Shown here one piece after another: positions 7,479 through 17,001 of a stretch of DNA of 64,000 bases. Origin of the DNA: DATMRF01 sp035566435 (GTDB lineage: Bacteria; Verrucomicrobiota; Verrucomicrobiia; Limisphaerales; UBA8199). Made by a program: the position numbers and the translations under genes. Under the pieces are notes generated by a model that made no database searches, was not told where the DNA came from, and saw nothing but the letters and a program-made list of their open reading frames with translations. The stretch covers positions 1 through 64,000 of the forward strand of contig DATMRF010000077.1 of assembly GCA_035566435.1 (NCBI GenBank), given 5' to 3'. The stretch's first letter is position 1. Every line of letters starts with the position of its first letter.

Positions 7479-9659
7479 ATGATCTACCGACTTCGACACG
7501 GGATTATCGGACCTTTAGCCATTTTTTGGCTGACCGTCACGGTAGCCAGTGTGGTGATGGGAGCGGTAGCCTGGAGCCGCTTTTCCAGCAGCATCGACGC
7601 GTCGGCCGAAGCCGAGCAGTTTCGCGAGTCGATTGATCAACTCTTCTCGGTGTTGCAGGACGCCGAGGCCAGCCAGCGAGGTTACCTGCTGACCGGGAAC
7701 GCGGCGGATCGTGAGGCCTTCACGAACGCGGAGCGCACCTTCCCGCAGACCTTCGAGCGGCTCGTTGCCTCCGCAAGGCACGACCCGGAGGGGCAAAAGG
7801 ACTTAATTGAGTTGCGTCGCCTGGTGGACCTCGAACTGGCGGAACTGCGCCAGGCCATCGCACTGCGGTCCGAAAAAGGCCCCGCGGGGTCAGCGGTAAC
7901 CGCCAGTGCGGTGGTGCAAACCAGGACCGTGATGGACCGCATCCGTCAGATCATCAAAAGGCGGCACGACAACCGGCTGGATCTTCTTTCCGCCAAAGGA
8001 GAGGCCACGCGCCGCGAAATGAAACTGGTGCATCAAATGACCTGGGTGGCCGGGCTGCTCGGGGTCGGGGCCGGGTTGTTCGCGCTGTATTTCTACCGGG
8101 TCGATTACTACCAGGAGCGAGCGCGGCGGGAATTGCTGGAAGAGAAGTTGCACGCGGAACAAGCTGTGCGGGAGAAGAGCGCCTTCCTGGCCAACATGAG
8201 CCATGAGATTCGCAGCCCCATGAACGCGATTCTCGGTTTCAGCGAGTTGTTGGAGCCGGAGGGGCTGACACCCAAGCAATCGCAATATGTGCGGGCGATC
8301 CGTGACAGCGGCGCGGCGTTGCTGCATCTGATCAACGACATACTCGACCTGTCCAAGCTCGAAGCCGGGAAGTTGGAATTGCACCCCGACCCGACGGATA
8401 TGCGCGATTCGTGCGAGTTCCTCCGCACGGTTTTCGGCCAGCAGGCCGTAATGAAATCGCTCCAACTTCAGTTCGAACTTTCGCCGGATCTGCCCCGGGC
8501 GTTACTGCTGGATCGCCTGCGGTTGCGCCAGGTGCTGGTGAACTTGCTCAGCAATGCTATCAAGTTCACCGAGCGGGGTTTCGTTAAAACGCGAGTTTCC
8601 TGGGCAAGCCAGATAGACGGCCGCAGCGGAACGCTGTTGCTCGACGTCGAGGACACCGGGATCGGGATCCCGGCTGAACAACTGGACGAGGTTTTCAAAC
8701 CTTTTGTGCAGGCCAACTCTGTACGCACGGCAGAAAAGGAAGGAACCGGTATCGGGCTAACTATCGTCAAGCGGCTGACCGAGTTGATGGGCGGCACCCT
8801 GGCTGTCGAAAGCAAAGTCGGCCGGGGGACGGTCTTCCGTTTGCGTTTCGCGAACGTGCCTGTGTCGGGGCGGCTGCCGGTGGGAGACCATGCCGAGCCG
8901 GGCGGAGCGGTGGATTTCAATGACTTCGCGGCGGCAACGCTACTGGTGGTGGATGACAACCAGACCAATCGGGAGCTCATGGCTGGCATATTTGAGAAGA
9001 CTCATCATCGAGTCCTCTTTGCCAACAACGGTCAGGAAGCGTTGGACCATCTGAAACTGACCAGACCCGACGTGGTATTGCTTGACATTCGAATGCCGGT
9101 GATGGATGGGCGAACGACCCTGGCGGAGATCCGCAAGCAAGCGAGTCTGGTGTCGCTGCCCGTCATCGCGGTCACAGCTTCGAGTAACGCCGGCGAAGAG
9201 CAGGAACTGCAAAGCCAGTTCAGTGGCTACATTCGCAAGCCGTTCTCGCGGCAAACGCTCTTTCTGGCGCTGGCTCAGTTTCTCCAAAGGGCGTCGCCCG
9301 GGAATGGACCGGAAGGTCAGCCTCTCGGGGAAACTCTCAAGAGTATTATCATCCCTTCGCCCGACCAGGCCGCTGATTGGCAGGAACTCGCTCTCGAACT
9401 GCGACGCCAGGAAGCAACCGAATGGCCGCCCTTGCGTGACAGCCTAGCCGTTAATCAGACGCGCACTTTTGCTCACAAGCTCTTCTACCTCGGCGAGGAG
9501 GCGCATTGTGGCCCGCTGGTGGCGTATGCCGCCACGCTGACTACCTTCGCCGACGCGTACGCCATCAGCCAGATGGAAGGTCATCTCGCGGCCTTCCCAA
9601 AACTGGTTGTATCTATCGAAACCGCCTCGGCGCAGGCCCAACTACTGCAAGCGGTATGA
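7479..9659 (+). CDS. CHASE3 hybrid histidine kinase with receiver and HPt-like tail
   Basis: 726 aa from ATG 7479 (GGGAAG six bases upstream; the open frame extends further upstream without features). Order: transmembrane helix (about 8-30); periplasmic CHASE3 domain with its typical AEASQRGYLLTG; second transmembrane helix (about 190-208); HisKA with His242 (MSHEIRSPMNAILGF); HATPase_c with DTGIGIP and GTGIGLTI; receiver with Asp536 (VVLLDIRMPVMDG) and Lys in YIRKPFS. The C-terminal 70 residues contain RTFAHKLFYLGEEA with His666, looking like a divergent HPt domain. It heads an operon with the receiver-kinase and the sigma54 activator, so it is the likely sensor of that relay. Confidence 0.92.
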   Translation: MIYRLRHGIIGPLAIFWLTVTVASVVMGAVAWSRFSSSIDASAEAEQFRESIDQLFSVLQDAEASQRGYLLTGNAADREAFTNAERTFPQTFERLVASARHDPEGQKDLIELRRLVDLELAELRQAIALRSEKGPAGSAVTASAVVQTRTVMDRIRQIIKRRHDNRLDLLSAKGEATRREMKLVHQMTWVAGLLGVGAGLFALYFYRVDYYQERARRELLEEKLHAEQAVREKSAFLANMSHEIRSPMNAILGFSELLEPEGLTPKQSQYVRAIRDSGAALLHLINDILDLSKLEAGKLELHPDPTDMRDSCEFLRTVFGQQAVMKSLQLQFELSPDLPRALLLDRLRLRQVLVNLLSNAIKFTERGFVKTRVSWASQIDGRSGTLLLDVEDTGIGIPAEQLDEVFKPFVQANSVRTAEKEGTGIGLTIVKRLTELMGGTLAVESKVGRGTVFRLRFANVPVSGRLPVGDHAEPGGAVDFNDFAAATLLVVDDNQTNRELMAGIFEKTHHRVLFANNGQEALDHLKLTRPDVVLLDIRMPVMDGRTTLAEIRKQASLVSLPVIAVTASSNAGEEQELQSQFSGYIRKPFSRQTLFLALAQFLQRASPGNGPEGQPLGETLKSIIIPSPDQAADWQELALELRRQEATEWPPLRDSLAVNQTRTFAHKLFYLGEEAHCGPLVAYAATLTTFADAYAISQMEGHLAAFPKLVVSIETASAQAQLLQAV

Positions 9660-9762
9660 GAGAATGCCGCATAATCCCAGCGCTTCCGCCCCCCATCCGG
9701 TGGGCCGAGGGCCGCGAAGGGCTCATCTCACCGAATGCATACGATTTGGTGCCCAATCTCAA

Positions 9763-10881
9763 ATGAATGCTCCGATCAGAGAAACCAACACCGGCTGCCT
9801 GCTCGTTGTCGATGATCAGGAGTCCAATATTCAGGTCGTCGGCGCTGCCCTGGGCAAACTCGGTTTCGAAATTTTGCCCGCCACCGGCGGGCTGCAGGCC
9901 TTCCAACGGCTGGCGGTTCGCCGACCCGACCTCATCCTGCTCGACCTGCTCATGCCGGAAATGGACGGATTCGAGGTTTGCCGCCGAATTCGCGAGAACC
10001 CGGATTGGGCAGAGATTCCTATCATTTTCCTTTCTTCGGCGGACGACAAGGGCCTGATCGTTCGGGCGCTGGAAAGCGGCGGCGTGGACTACATCACGAA
10101 GCCCTTCAACCACGCTGAATTGGTGACGCGCGTGCGCACCCACCTGGCGCTCAAATGGGCCCGCGACGAGTTGAAACAACTCGCGGAGGACCGGGATGAA
10201 CTACTGGGCATCCTTGCCCATGACCTCAAGAACCATCTGGGCGGCATGGACATGAGCGCCCAACTGCTTCGTGACCGCACCGAGGCGATGGCGGATCCGA
10301 AGCTGCGGCTGATGGGCGAGAACATCTCGAATTCGAGCAGCCAGATGCTGGACTTCGTGAAAGAGTTTTTGGCAAATGCTTCGGCCGACCACGGGCTGAG
10401 TATTAAGACCGAGTCGATTAGCCTTAAGGACGCCGCCTCCCGGGTCGTCCAGCAACATCGGGAAGCGGCGAAGCGCAAACAACTCGTGTTTCAGACGGTG
10501 CTCGAGGGGAACGGGGCTCTGGTGCAGGCGGACCCTGCCGCCCTCAACCAGGTGCTCGATAATCTCGTGTCCAACGCCATCAAGTTCTCTCCGCCGGGCA
10601 AGAAGATTCGCCTCACGGTCTGCCCGCCGGGTGCGTGGTACGTGGAATGCCAGGTTCAAGATGAAGGGCCCGGGTTCAGCGAGAACGATAAGACTCGCAT
10701 GTTCCGCCGCTATGGCCGGCTTTCGGCGCGGCCCACCGGAGGTGAGCCTTCCACCGGCCTGGGCCTGAGCATTGTGAAAAAGCTCGTGCTGGCGATGCAT
10801 GGCGAACTGGCTTGCGAAAGCACGCTGGGCAGTGGCGCCACCTTCACCTTCCGCCTGCCCCGAGTCATGGTCTCTCATTGA
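9763..10881 (+). CDS. Receiver-histidine kinase (REC-HisKA-HATPase)
   Basis: 372 aa from ATG 9763 (MNAPIRETN); an upstream in-frame extension overlapping the hybrid kinase has no domain content. It has an N-terminal receiver with Asp61 (LILLDLLMPEMDG) and Lys in ITKPFN, a short linker helix, HisKA with His153 (LGILAHDLKNHLGG), and HATPase_c with N box (VLDNLVSNAIKFS), DEGPGF and STGLGLSI. There is no membrane segment, so it is cytosolic. Being receiver-first, it can take phosphate from the hybrid kinase and pass it to the activator encoded 9 bp downstream. Confidence 0.92.
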   Translation: MNAPIRETNTGCLLVVDDQESNIQVVGAALGKLGFEILPATGGLQAFQRLAVRRPDLILLDLLMPEMDGFEVCRRIRENPDWAEIPIIFLSSADDKGLIVRALESGGVDYITKPFNHAELVTRVRTHLALKWARDELKQLAEDRDELLGILAHDLKNHLGGMDMSAQLLRDRTEAMADPKLRLMGENISNSSSQMLDFVKEFLANASADHGLSIKTESISLKDAASRVVQQHREAAKRKQLVFQTVLEGNGALVQADPAALNQVLDNLVSNAIKFSPPGKKIRLTVCPPGAWYVECQVQDEGPGFSENDKTRMFRRYGRLSARPTGGEPSTGLGLSIVKKLVLAMHGELACESTLGSGATFTFRLPRVMVSH

Positions 10882-10890
10882 GTCTCTGAT

Positions 10891-12255
10891 ATGGATTTCC
10901 TGGTCATTGACGACGACAAGACGTTCCGGGACGCGACGTGCCTGCTCATCGACGGCGAGGGCCATTACGCCGAGGCCGCCGCCTCCGGGGCATTGGGCCT
11001 CGCGGAATTAAAGGAAGGGAAATTCGATTCGGTTCTTCTGGACCTTAATCTTGGGCCGGAAGGAGGCCTCGACATTCTTGAGCAGATTCACAAGCTCCAG
11101 CCCAATTTGCCGGTGATCATTTTTACCGCGGAAGGAAGCGTGAAAAACGCGGTGGAGGCCATGCGGCGCGGCGCAGTGGACTTTTTGGAGAAGCCATTCA
11201 CCCGCGAACAGTTTCATCTCGTACTTGCTCGCGTGCAGCGGTTCCACGAACTCCTCAGGAACATCGAGCGGTTGGAACGGGAAGTTAGTGACAGCAACGC
11301 CCAAAGTCCTGAGATTCTTTTGGATTCAAGCACGCCGCTTATGAAGGAGGTAATGGACACCCTGCTGCGAGCGGCGAAGACACCCGCCTCGATTCTGCTG
11401 CTGGGAGAAAGCGGCACCGGCAAGAGCGTGGTGGCCCGCTCCGTTCACCAGCAGAGCCATCTGGCGGACAAACCTTTCATCACCGTAAGCTGTCCGAGTC
11501 TGTCCAGGGAACTGCTGGAAAGCGAACTGTTCGGCCACGTCAGAGGCGCCTTCACTGGCGCCCTCCGCGACCATTGGGGCAAGGTCAAAGCCGCCGCGGG
11601 CGGGACTCTTTTCCTCGATGAGATCGGCGACCTGCCGATGGAAATCCAACCCAAGTTGTTGCGGCTGCTGCAGGAACGCGAATACGAGCGGGTGGGCGAA
11701 AATGTGCTTCGTCAGGCGGAGGTTCGCATCATCGCCGCCACCAGCCACGATCTTAAACAGGGCGTTGGCGAGGGTACCTTTCGCGAAGACCTGTATTTTC
11801 GGCTCAACGTGATCACGGCGGAGATGCCCCCGCTTCGGCAGCGCCAGGGCGATCTGCTGCGCTTTGCGGAGCATTACCTCAAGCATTTTGCCGCGCTCTG
11901 CGGCCGCCATCTCGACGGGTTTTCCCCAGCGGCCGCTACTGCCCTGCAGGCTTACGCATGGCCGGGCAACCTCCGGGAGCTGCGCAACGCCATCGAACGC
12001 GCTGTCATCATGGTCAAAGGAAACAAGATTAACCTGGAAGACCTGCCCGGGGAAGTGCGGTGCCAGACGGTTGCCGGAGCCAATGGCAGCAATGGCTCGC
12101 TGGAAATTGGTTCCCTGGTTTCCATGGAAAAAATGGAGGAAGCGCACCTTCGCAAAGTTCTCGAGCGAACCTCCAACCTGGCCGACGCAGCTCAGGTGCT
12201 GGGGATTGATAAAGCCACGCTCTATCGGAAACGCAAAAAGATCGGATTGGAATAG
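10891..12255 (+). CDS. NtrC-family sigma54 response regulator
   Basis: 454 aa. Receiver (1-120) with Asp51 (LLDLNLGPEGG) and Lys101 (EKPF); AAA+ domain with Walker A GESGTGKS (172-179), the sigma54-contacting GAFTGA loop (219-224), Walker B GGTLFLDEIGDL, and the R-finger region FREDLYFRLNV; C-terminal Fis-type HTH (about 425-454, ADAAQVLGIDKATLYRKRKK). All residues needed for sigma54 activation are intact. It is the last gene of the kinase operon, with no terminator visible between genes. Its likely targets are the four -24/-12 promoters and palindrome pairs at 3717-7163 (inference). Confidence 0.95.
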   Translation: MDFLVIDDDKTFRDATCLLIDGEGHYAEAAASGALGLAELKEGKFDSVLLDLNLGPEGGLDILEQIHKLQPNLPVIIFTAEGSVKNAVEAMRRGAVDFLEKPFTREQFHLVLARVQRFHELLRNIERLEREVSDSNAQSPEILLDSSTPLMKEVMDTLLRAAKTPASILLLGESGTGKSVVARSVHQQSHLADKPFITVSCPSLSRELLESELFGHVRGAFTGALRDHWGKVKAAAGGTLFLDEIGDLPMEIQPKLLRLLQEREYERVGENVLRQAEVRIIAATSHDLKQGVGEGTFREDLYFRLNVITAEMPPLRQRQGDLLRFAEHYLKHFAALCGRHLDGFSPAAATALQAYAWPGNLRELRNAIERAVIMVKGNKINLEDLPGEVRCQTVAGANGSNGSLEIGSLVSMEKMEEAHLRKVLERTSNLADAAQVLGIDKATLYRKRKKIGLE

Positions 12256-12563
12256 TGGCTGATTCGGAAGCAGGATTTTGCCATGTGTGGGCGGCACTAG
12301 CTCCGCGCGTCCGACTCTCGATAAAACACAGGAGACTGTGTTGCGGCTGCTGCCGTTCGAGCTCTCAGCCTCGTCCAGTTTTCCTGCATCGAACCGAGCC
12401 TGGGACGTGAGTTTCAAACTTTATTACCTGGCCTCCCCCCTCACTTCCCTGCCAAGCCGCCCTTCGGCACCCTACTTTATTATCCTTGCGGCATATTGAC
12501 GCACCTTCAACATCAACGGCTTAAGCTTGGTTTCAGCATCCAACTTTATTATCTGAGTACAGC
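12256..12563. other. Intergenic region before the sugar-acid genes
   Basis: No supported gene. It carries three direct copies of an AT-rich 11-mer (listed separately), which probably belong to control of the MFS gene at 12564. Confidence 0.5.
12418..12553 (+). repeat. Three direct ACTTTATTAYC elements upstream of the transporter
   Basis: ACTTTATTACC at 12418, ACTTTATTATC at 12474 and ACTTTATTATC at 12543, all same strand, 56 and 69 bp apart, the last ending 10 bp before ATG 12564. AT-rich islands in a GC-rich background; possible operator repeats for a regulator of the sugar-acid operon. Confidence 0.45.
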
Positions 12564-13814
12564 ATGGCCCGTTTCATGTTGCGCTGGCAAATGGCATTTC
12601 TCGTGAGCGCCGCGATTGCCATCAGCTATCTGGATCGGCAGACGCTGCCGTGGGCGATCACCGCGATTCAGGCCGACATCCCGTTCAGCAATCAGATCAA
12701 GGCGGGTCTGGATTCGGCGTTTCTGGCGACTTACGGTTTGATGTATCTGGGCGGCGGCTTGCTGTTGGATCGTCTCGGCACGCGCCGAGGATTTTTAGTC
12801 ATCATGGTGTTCTGGTCGCTGGCTTGCGGGAGTCACGGTTTCGCCGGCAGCGTCCTGATGCTCGCGGCGAGCCGGTTGCTGCTCGGCGTCGGCGAAGGTG
12901 GCGGATTTCCGGCGGCCACGCGCGCGGTTGCGGAATGGTTTCCGGTGAATAACCGCGCGACGGCGATGGGAATCATCAACGCCGGCACGGCGGCTGGCGC
13001 GCTGGCCGCGCCGCCGCTCATCGCGCTGGTGCTGGCAAATGTGCACTGGCTCAAGCTCGCGCCGTGGCGCTGGGTCTTTTTTCTCACCGGCGCATTGGGA
13101 TTGTTGTGGACGATTTGGTGGTGGCGCGGTTATCGAACGCCTGCTGAATCCAGCCAACTCGCCAACCGCGGTGACGGGTCGGAGCTCAAAGTCTCCCTCG
13201 CGAGTTTGCTTCAACACCGCGCAACGTGGGCAGTCGTGGGGGCGAAGTTTTTGAGCGACGGAGCGTGGTATTTCTACTTGTTCTGGCTGCCGAAATATTT
13301 GTTCGATGCATTTCAACTCGACATCAAGACGGCGGGCAGCATTGGCTGGATTCCATACGCGGCTTCGGGCGCAGGTTGCATCGTCGGCGGCGGATTTTCG
13401 AGCTGGCTGCTCAAGCGCGGCCTGTCCGTGAACTGGTCTCGCAAACTCGCGCTCGGCGCCAGCGCGGCGCTGATGCCGTGGGTGATGCTGGTGCCGCGAC
13501 TCCATTCGGTCGGCTGGGTGATCTTTATTTTCAGTCTGGCGTTCTTCGGCCAACAATCCTGGTCCACGCTTGTGATGATCCTCCCTACGGACCTCATCTC
13601 AAAGCGCGCCGTCGGAACGCTTGCCGGTCTGGTCGGCTTCGGCGGCGCGATGGGGGGCGTGCTGCTTGGCCAGGTGGTCGGCTGGTTGCGCGACCACGGT
13701 TTCAGTTACACGCCGGCGCTCGTTATCTCCGGCTCGATGCACGTTGCCGCTTTCGCCTTGATTTGCCTGGTCGTCCCGAACATTCAACCGCTCTCAACTC
13801 CAACCACCCGCTAA
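12564..13814 (+). CDS. MFS transporter, anion:cation symporter (hexuronate-type)
   Basis: 416 aa, 12 predicted membrane helices. Family signs: the ISYLDRQTLPWAI start typical of the ACS (anion:cation symporter) group that includes ExuT and GudP, the DRLGTRRGF loop between helices 2 and 3, and LLLGVGEGGGFPAATRAVAEW. These carriers import hexuronates, glucarate, galactonate and similar acids with protons. It heads a tight cluster of sugar-acid enzymes (7 bp before the enolase-superfamily gene), so its substrate is probably the sugar acid they degrade. The exact substrate cannot be read from sequence. Confidence 0.9.
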   Translation: MARFMLRWQMAFLVSAAIAISYLDRQTLPWAITAIQADIPFSNQIKAGLDSAFLATYGLMYLGGGLLLDRLGTRRGFLVIMVFWSLACGSHGFAGSVLMLAASRLLLGVGEGGGFPAATRAVAEWFPVNNRATAMGIINAGTAAGALAAPPLIALVLANVHWLKLAPWRWVFFLTGALGLLWTIWWWRGYRTPAESSQLANRGDGSELKVSLASLLQHRATWAVVGAKFLSDGAWYFYLFWLPKYLFDAFQLDIKTAGSIGWIPYAASGAGCIVGGGFSSWLLKRGLSVNWSRKLALGASAALMPWVMLVPRLHSVGWVIFIFSLAFFGQQSWSTLVMILPTDLISKRAVGTLAGLVGFGGAMGGVLLGQVVGWLRDHGFSYTPALVISGSMHVAAFALICLVVPNIQPLSTPTTR

Positions 13815-13821
13815 CCGTCAA

Positions 13822-15000
13822 ATGAAGATAAAGGAAATCCGCACACGGGTCATTCAGTGGCGCGGCAAAACCGTTCCGCTGCCGCCCCATTTTTGCACCA
13901 ACCCGATGGACGCAATTGCGCCCATGCTGAGCACGGCCACGATGGGCACATTCACGTTTCACGCCTGGCTGATCGTGGAGGTTTTCACCGGCGACGGCCT
14001 CGTCGGCATCGGCAACGCCGCCGTGTCGCCGCAAATTACCAAGCAGGTCATTGACCTCTATCTAAAGCCGCTGCTTCTGGGCGCCGACCCGTGGGACATC
14101 GAATTTCTCTGGCAGCACATGTATCGCAAGACGATGGCGTTTGGCCGCAAAGGCATCGGCATGGCCGCAATCAGCGCGGTGGACATCGCACTGTGGGACA
14201 TTCTGGGGAAGTCTGCGAAGCAGCCCGTTTATCGCCTGCTCGGCGGGAGAACGAAACCAAGAATTCCGGTTTACGCGAGCCGGCTTTACAGCGCACCGCT
14301 GGCTGAGCTCGCGCGCGAATCGAAGCGTTACAAAGACGAAGGCTACAAGGCAATGAAGCTTCGTTTCGGCTGGGGTCCGACCGACGGCGCCGAGGGGATG
14401 CAGAACAACCTCGCGCTGGTCCGCACGGTGCGCGAGGCGGTGGGCGAAGGTGTGGACATTATGGCCGACGCCTACATGGGCTGGAATTTGGATTACGCCA
14501 AACGCATGATACCGTTGCTGGAAACATTTAATTTGCGGTGGCTCGAAGAACCTGTGATTCCTGACGACATCCAGGGCTACGCGGAATTGAAAAAATGCGG
14601 ACGCATTCCCATCGCGGGGGGTGAGCACGAATTCACGCTCTACGGTTTTCGCGAACTCATCGAAGCCCGCGCGGTGGACTACATCCAGTTTGACACCAAC
14701 CGGGTCGGCGGTCTCACCCAGGCGCGGAAAATCGCCGCGCTTGCCGAGGCCCATTCGATCCCGGTAATCCCGCACGCCGGTCAGATGCACAATTATCATG
14801 TCGTCATGGCCAGCCTGAACTCACCGATGGCGGAATTCTTCCCGCCTGTGGATGTCGAGGTCGGCAACGAGTTGTTCTGGTATTGCTTTAACGGTGAACC
14901 GACGCCGGAGGACGGCTGCATTGATCTGGACGAAAACACCCCCGGCCTCGGCCTGACGGTGAATGAAGACAAACTGAAAAACTTCGAAGTGATCGAATGA
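13822..15000 (+). CDS. Enolase-superfamily sugar-acid dehydratase, L-rhamnonate dehydratase-like
   Basis: 392 aa, mandelate racemase/muconate lactonizing type. The capping domain precedes a barrel with metal ligands in MADAYMGWN (Asp), LEEPVIPDD (Glu) and GGEHEFTLYGF (Glu); a catalytic His is in IPVIPHAGQMHN. The KLRFGWGPTDGAEGMQ segment resembles rhamnonate dehydratases, which remove water from aldonic acids to give 2-keto-3-deoxy acids. Substrate specificity within this superfamily is hard to predict, so L-rhamnonate is only the best guess. Its TGA overlaps the next ATG (ATGA, 14997-15000), implying coupled translation with the GguC-like gene. Confidence 0.87.
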   Translation: MKIKEIRTRVIQWRGKTVPLPPHFCTNPMDAIAPMLSTATMGTFTFHAWLIVEVFTGDGLVGIGNAAVSPQITKQVIDLYLKPLLLGADPWDIEFLWQHMYRKTMAFGRKGIGMAAISAVDIALWDILGKSAKQPVYRLLGGRTKPRIPVYASRLYSAPLAELARESKRYKDEGYKAMKLRFGWGPTDGAEGMQNNLALVRTVREAVGEGVDIMADAYMGWNLDYAKRMIPLLETFNLRWLEEPVIPDDIQGYAELKKCGRIPIAGGEHEFTLYGFRELIEARAVDYIQFDTNRVGGLTQARKIAALAEAHSIPVIPHAGQMHNYHVVMASLNSPMAEFFPPVDVEVGNELFWYCFNGEPTPEDGCIDLDENTPGLGLTVNEDKLKNFEVIE

Positions 15001-15998
15001 CCCGACTGGTTCAAATCCAAAATGGCGGGACGCGCGCTGTGGCGCTGGCTGAAGAACCGCACCTACGTTTGCTCGACGGCGTGAAATCAATTCTTCAACT
15101 GGCGCAAGAGGCGGTTGCTTCAACCATTTCGCTGGCCGCGTTGATTCAAGCAAAGGCAACGGGCGAACTGCTGAACTACGATCCGATATACCTGGGCCAA
15201 TCCAAGTGGCGGCTATTGCCCGCGATGGGTCATCCTGCAGAACCGGCCCGTTGCCTTGTTTCGGGCACTGGACTGACGCACCTTGGCAGCGCGAAGAATC
15301 GTCAGACGATGCACGAAGCCAAGGAGTCAGAACTTACCGATAGCATGAAGATGTTCCGCTGGGGTGTCGAAGGCGGCAAACCTGCGAGAGGCAAAATCGG
15401 CATTGCGCCCGAATGGTTTTATAAAGGGTGCGGCACAATTCTCCGCGCACACGGCGAAACGCTCACCGTGCCGGCACACGCCGAGGACGGCGGCGAGGAA
15501 GCGGAAATCGCGGGCGTCTATTTCATCGATGGGAACGGACGACCGTGCCGCATCGGCATGGCGGTCGGAAACGAATTCTCCGACCACAAGTTTGAAAGGA
15601 GAAACTACCTGAACCTTGCCGGATCAAAAATCCGCACCTGTGCGCTTGGACCGGAATTGGTGATTGGTCCTGATTTTCAATCCGTGCGGGGCAAGGTGAG
15701 AATTGAGCGGCACGATCACGAATTGTGGTCGAAGGAAATCGCCACCGGCGAATCGGAGATGTGTCACAGCCTGCTGAACATCGAGCACCATCATTTCAAG
15801 TTTGAACCCCACCGGCGGCCGGGCGATGTCCATGTGCATTACCTGGGCGCGCACAGTTTGAGTTTCGGCGAGGGCGTGCAACTCACCGAGGGTGACCTCA
15901 TGGAGATCTCGTTCTCCGGGTTTGGACGCGCGCTGCGCAATACGCTCCACGTCGAGCGCGGCGAGCCGGCGTTGGTCACCGTGCATCCTTTAGCTTGA
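14997..15998 (+). CDS. GguC/AraD1-type protein of the FAH superfamily
   Basis: 333 aa. C-terminal FAH-like (fumarylacetoacetase/2-keto-3-deoxy acid) domain with a GNEFSDHKFERRNYLNLAGS segment and the family pattern of acidic metal ligands (EAEIAGVYFI). The N-terminal CLVSGTGLTHLGSAKNRQ is characteristic of GguC/AraD1 proteins found beside aldonate dehydratases, which act on 2-keto-3-deoxy acids. It is translationally coupled to the upstream dehydratase, so it probably handles that product. Reaction type (dehydratase or hydrolase) is uncertain. Confidence 0.85.
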   Translation: MTRLVQIQNGGTRAVALAEEPHLRLLDGVKSILQLAQEAVASTISLAALIQAKATGELLNYDPIYLGQSKWRLLPAMGHPAEPARCLVSGTGLTHLGSAKNRQTMHEAKESELTDSMKMFRWGVEGGKPARGKIGIAPEWFYKGCGTILRAHGETLTVPAHAEDGGEEAEIAGVYFIDGNGRPCRIGMAVGNEFSDHKFERRNYLNLAGSKIRTCALGPELVIGPDFQSVRGKVRIERHDHELWSKEIATGESEMCHSLLNIEHHHFKFEPHRRPGDVHVHYLGAHSLSFGEGVQLTEGDLMEISFSGFGRALRNTLHVERGEPALVTVHPLA

Positions 15999-16003
15999 TT
16001 GTT

Positions 16004-16876
16004 ATGAACAAACCTCGCATTGCATTTTGTGGACTCGGCCTCATGGGCGCGGGCATGGCGCGACGACTTCTCGCCAACGGATTTCCCCTAAGGGTCTTCA
16101 ACCGGAACGCGGAAAAATCCAAATCGTTCGATGCTGAAGGCGCAGGCGTTGCCAGTTCGCCCCGCGAAGCCGGGGAGCAGGCTGACGTGATCATCAGCAC
16201 GGTCGCCGATGACCCTGCCTCACGCTCGATTTGGTTGGGCGAGCATGGCGCCCTCGCAACCGCTCGGGCCGGTGTGGTGTGCATTGAATGCAGCACCGTC
16301 AGTGTAAACTGGGTGCGCGAGCTTTCCGCTGCGGCCGCTTCGCGCGGCTGTGAGTTCCTCGACGCGCCGGTTACCGGCAGCAAAACCCATGCGGCTTCCG
16401 GAGAACTGAGTTTTCTTGTCGGCGGGTCAGCAGCGACGCTGGAGAAGATGCGCCCGGTGTTGTCGGCGATGAGCAAAGCCATCATTCACCTCGGCCCGAC
16501 GGGCAGCGGCGCGCTGCTCAAGCTGATCAATAATTTCGTCTGCGGTGTGCAGGTCGCGTCGTTCGCGGAGGCGCTGGCGATGATTGAACACAGCGGGCTC
16601 GACCGCGCGAAATCGCTGGAAATCCTGACCGGGGGTGCGCCGGGAAGTCCCATCGTGAGAACTGTCGCCGCCCGAATGACCGCGCCGGACTTCACGCCGA
16701 ATTTCCCTCTGCGGCTGATGGCCAAAGACCTCAACTACGCGATTCAAGAAGGCGGCAAGCTGTCGATAGACTTGATAACCGCCAAGGCAGCGCTGGAGGA
16801 GTTTCAAAGAGCCCTGGTCGCAGGTCACGGCGAGGAAGACATCGCCGCCGTCGTTGAACCATTTCGGAAAACTTAA
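16004..16876 (+). CDS. Beta-hydroxyacid dehydrogenase, NAD(P)-dependent
   Basis: 290 aa from ATG 16004; the TTG at 15995 would overlap the previous stop. Rossmann motif IAFCGLGLMGAGMARRLL at the N-terminus, substrate-binding signature APVTGSKTHAASGELSFLVGG, and catalytic Lys in GALLKLINNFVCG. This is the 3-hydroxyisobutyrate/tartronate-semialdehyde reductase family. As the last gene of the sugar-acid cluster it likely reduces or oxidises a small hydroxy/oxo acid released by that pathway. A related paralogue lies at 45975-46904. Confidence 0.88.
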   Translation: MNKPRIAFCGLGLMGAGMARRLLANGFPLRVFNRNAEKSKSFDAEGAGVASSPREAGEQADVIISTVADDPASRSIWLGEHGALATARAGVVCIECSTVSVNWVRELSAAAASRGCEFLDAPVTGSKTHAASGELSFLVGGSAATLEKMRPVLSAMSKAIIHLGPTGSGALLKLINNFVCGVQVASFAEALAMIEHSGLDRAKSLEILTGGAPGSPIVRTVAARMTAPDFTPNFPLRLMAKDLNYAIQEGGKLSIDLITAKAALEEFQRALVAGHGEEDIAAVVEPFRKT

Positions 16877-17001
16877 ACCAGAATAGATTGCCTCGGTGGC
16901 AGTCCACTCTTTGACCCCCCAGTTGCCCCATCAATACCTGGCGGGTTAATAGCCGGTGGGACATCGGTCCATTCTCCCAGGTTCCACCCTCTCCGCTCCG
17001 G

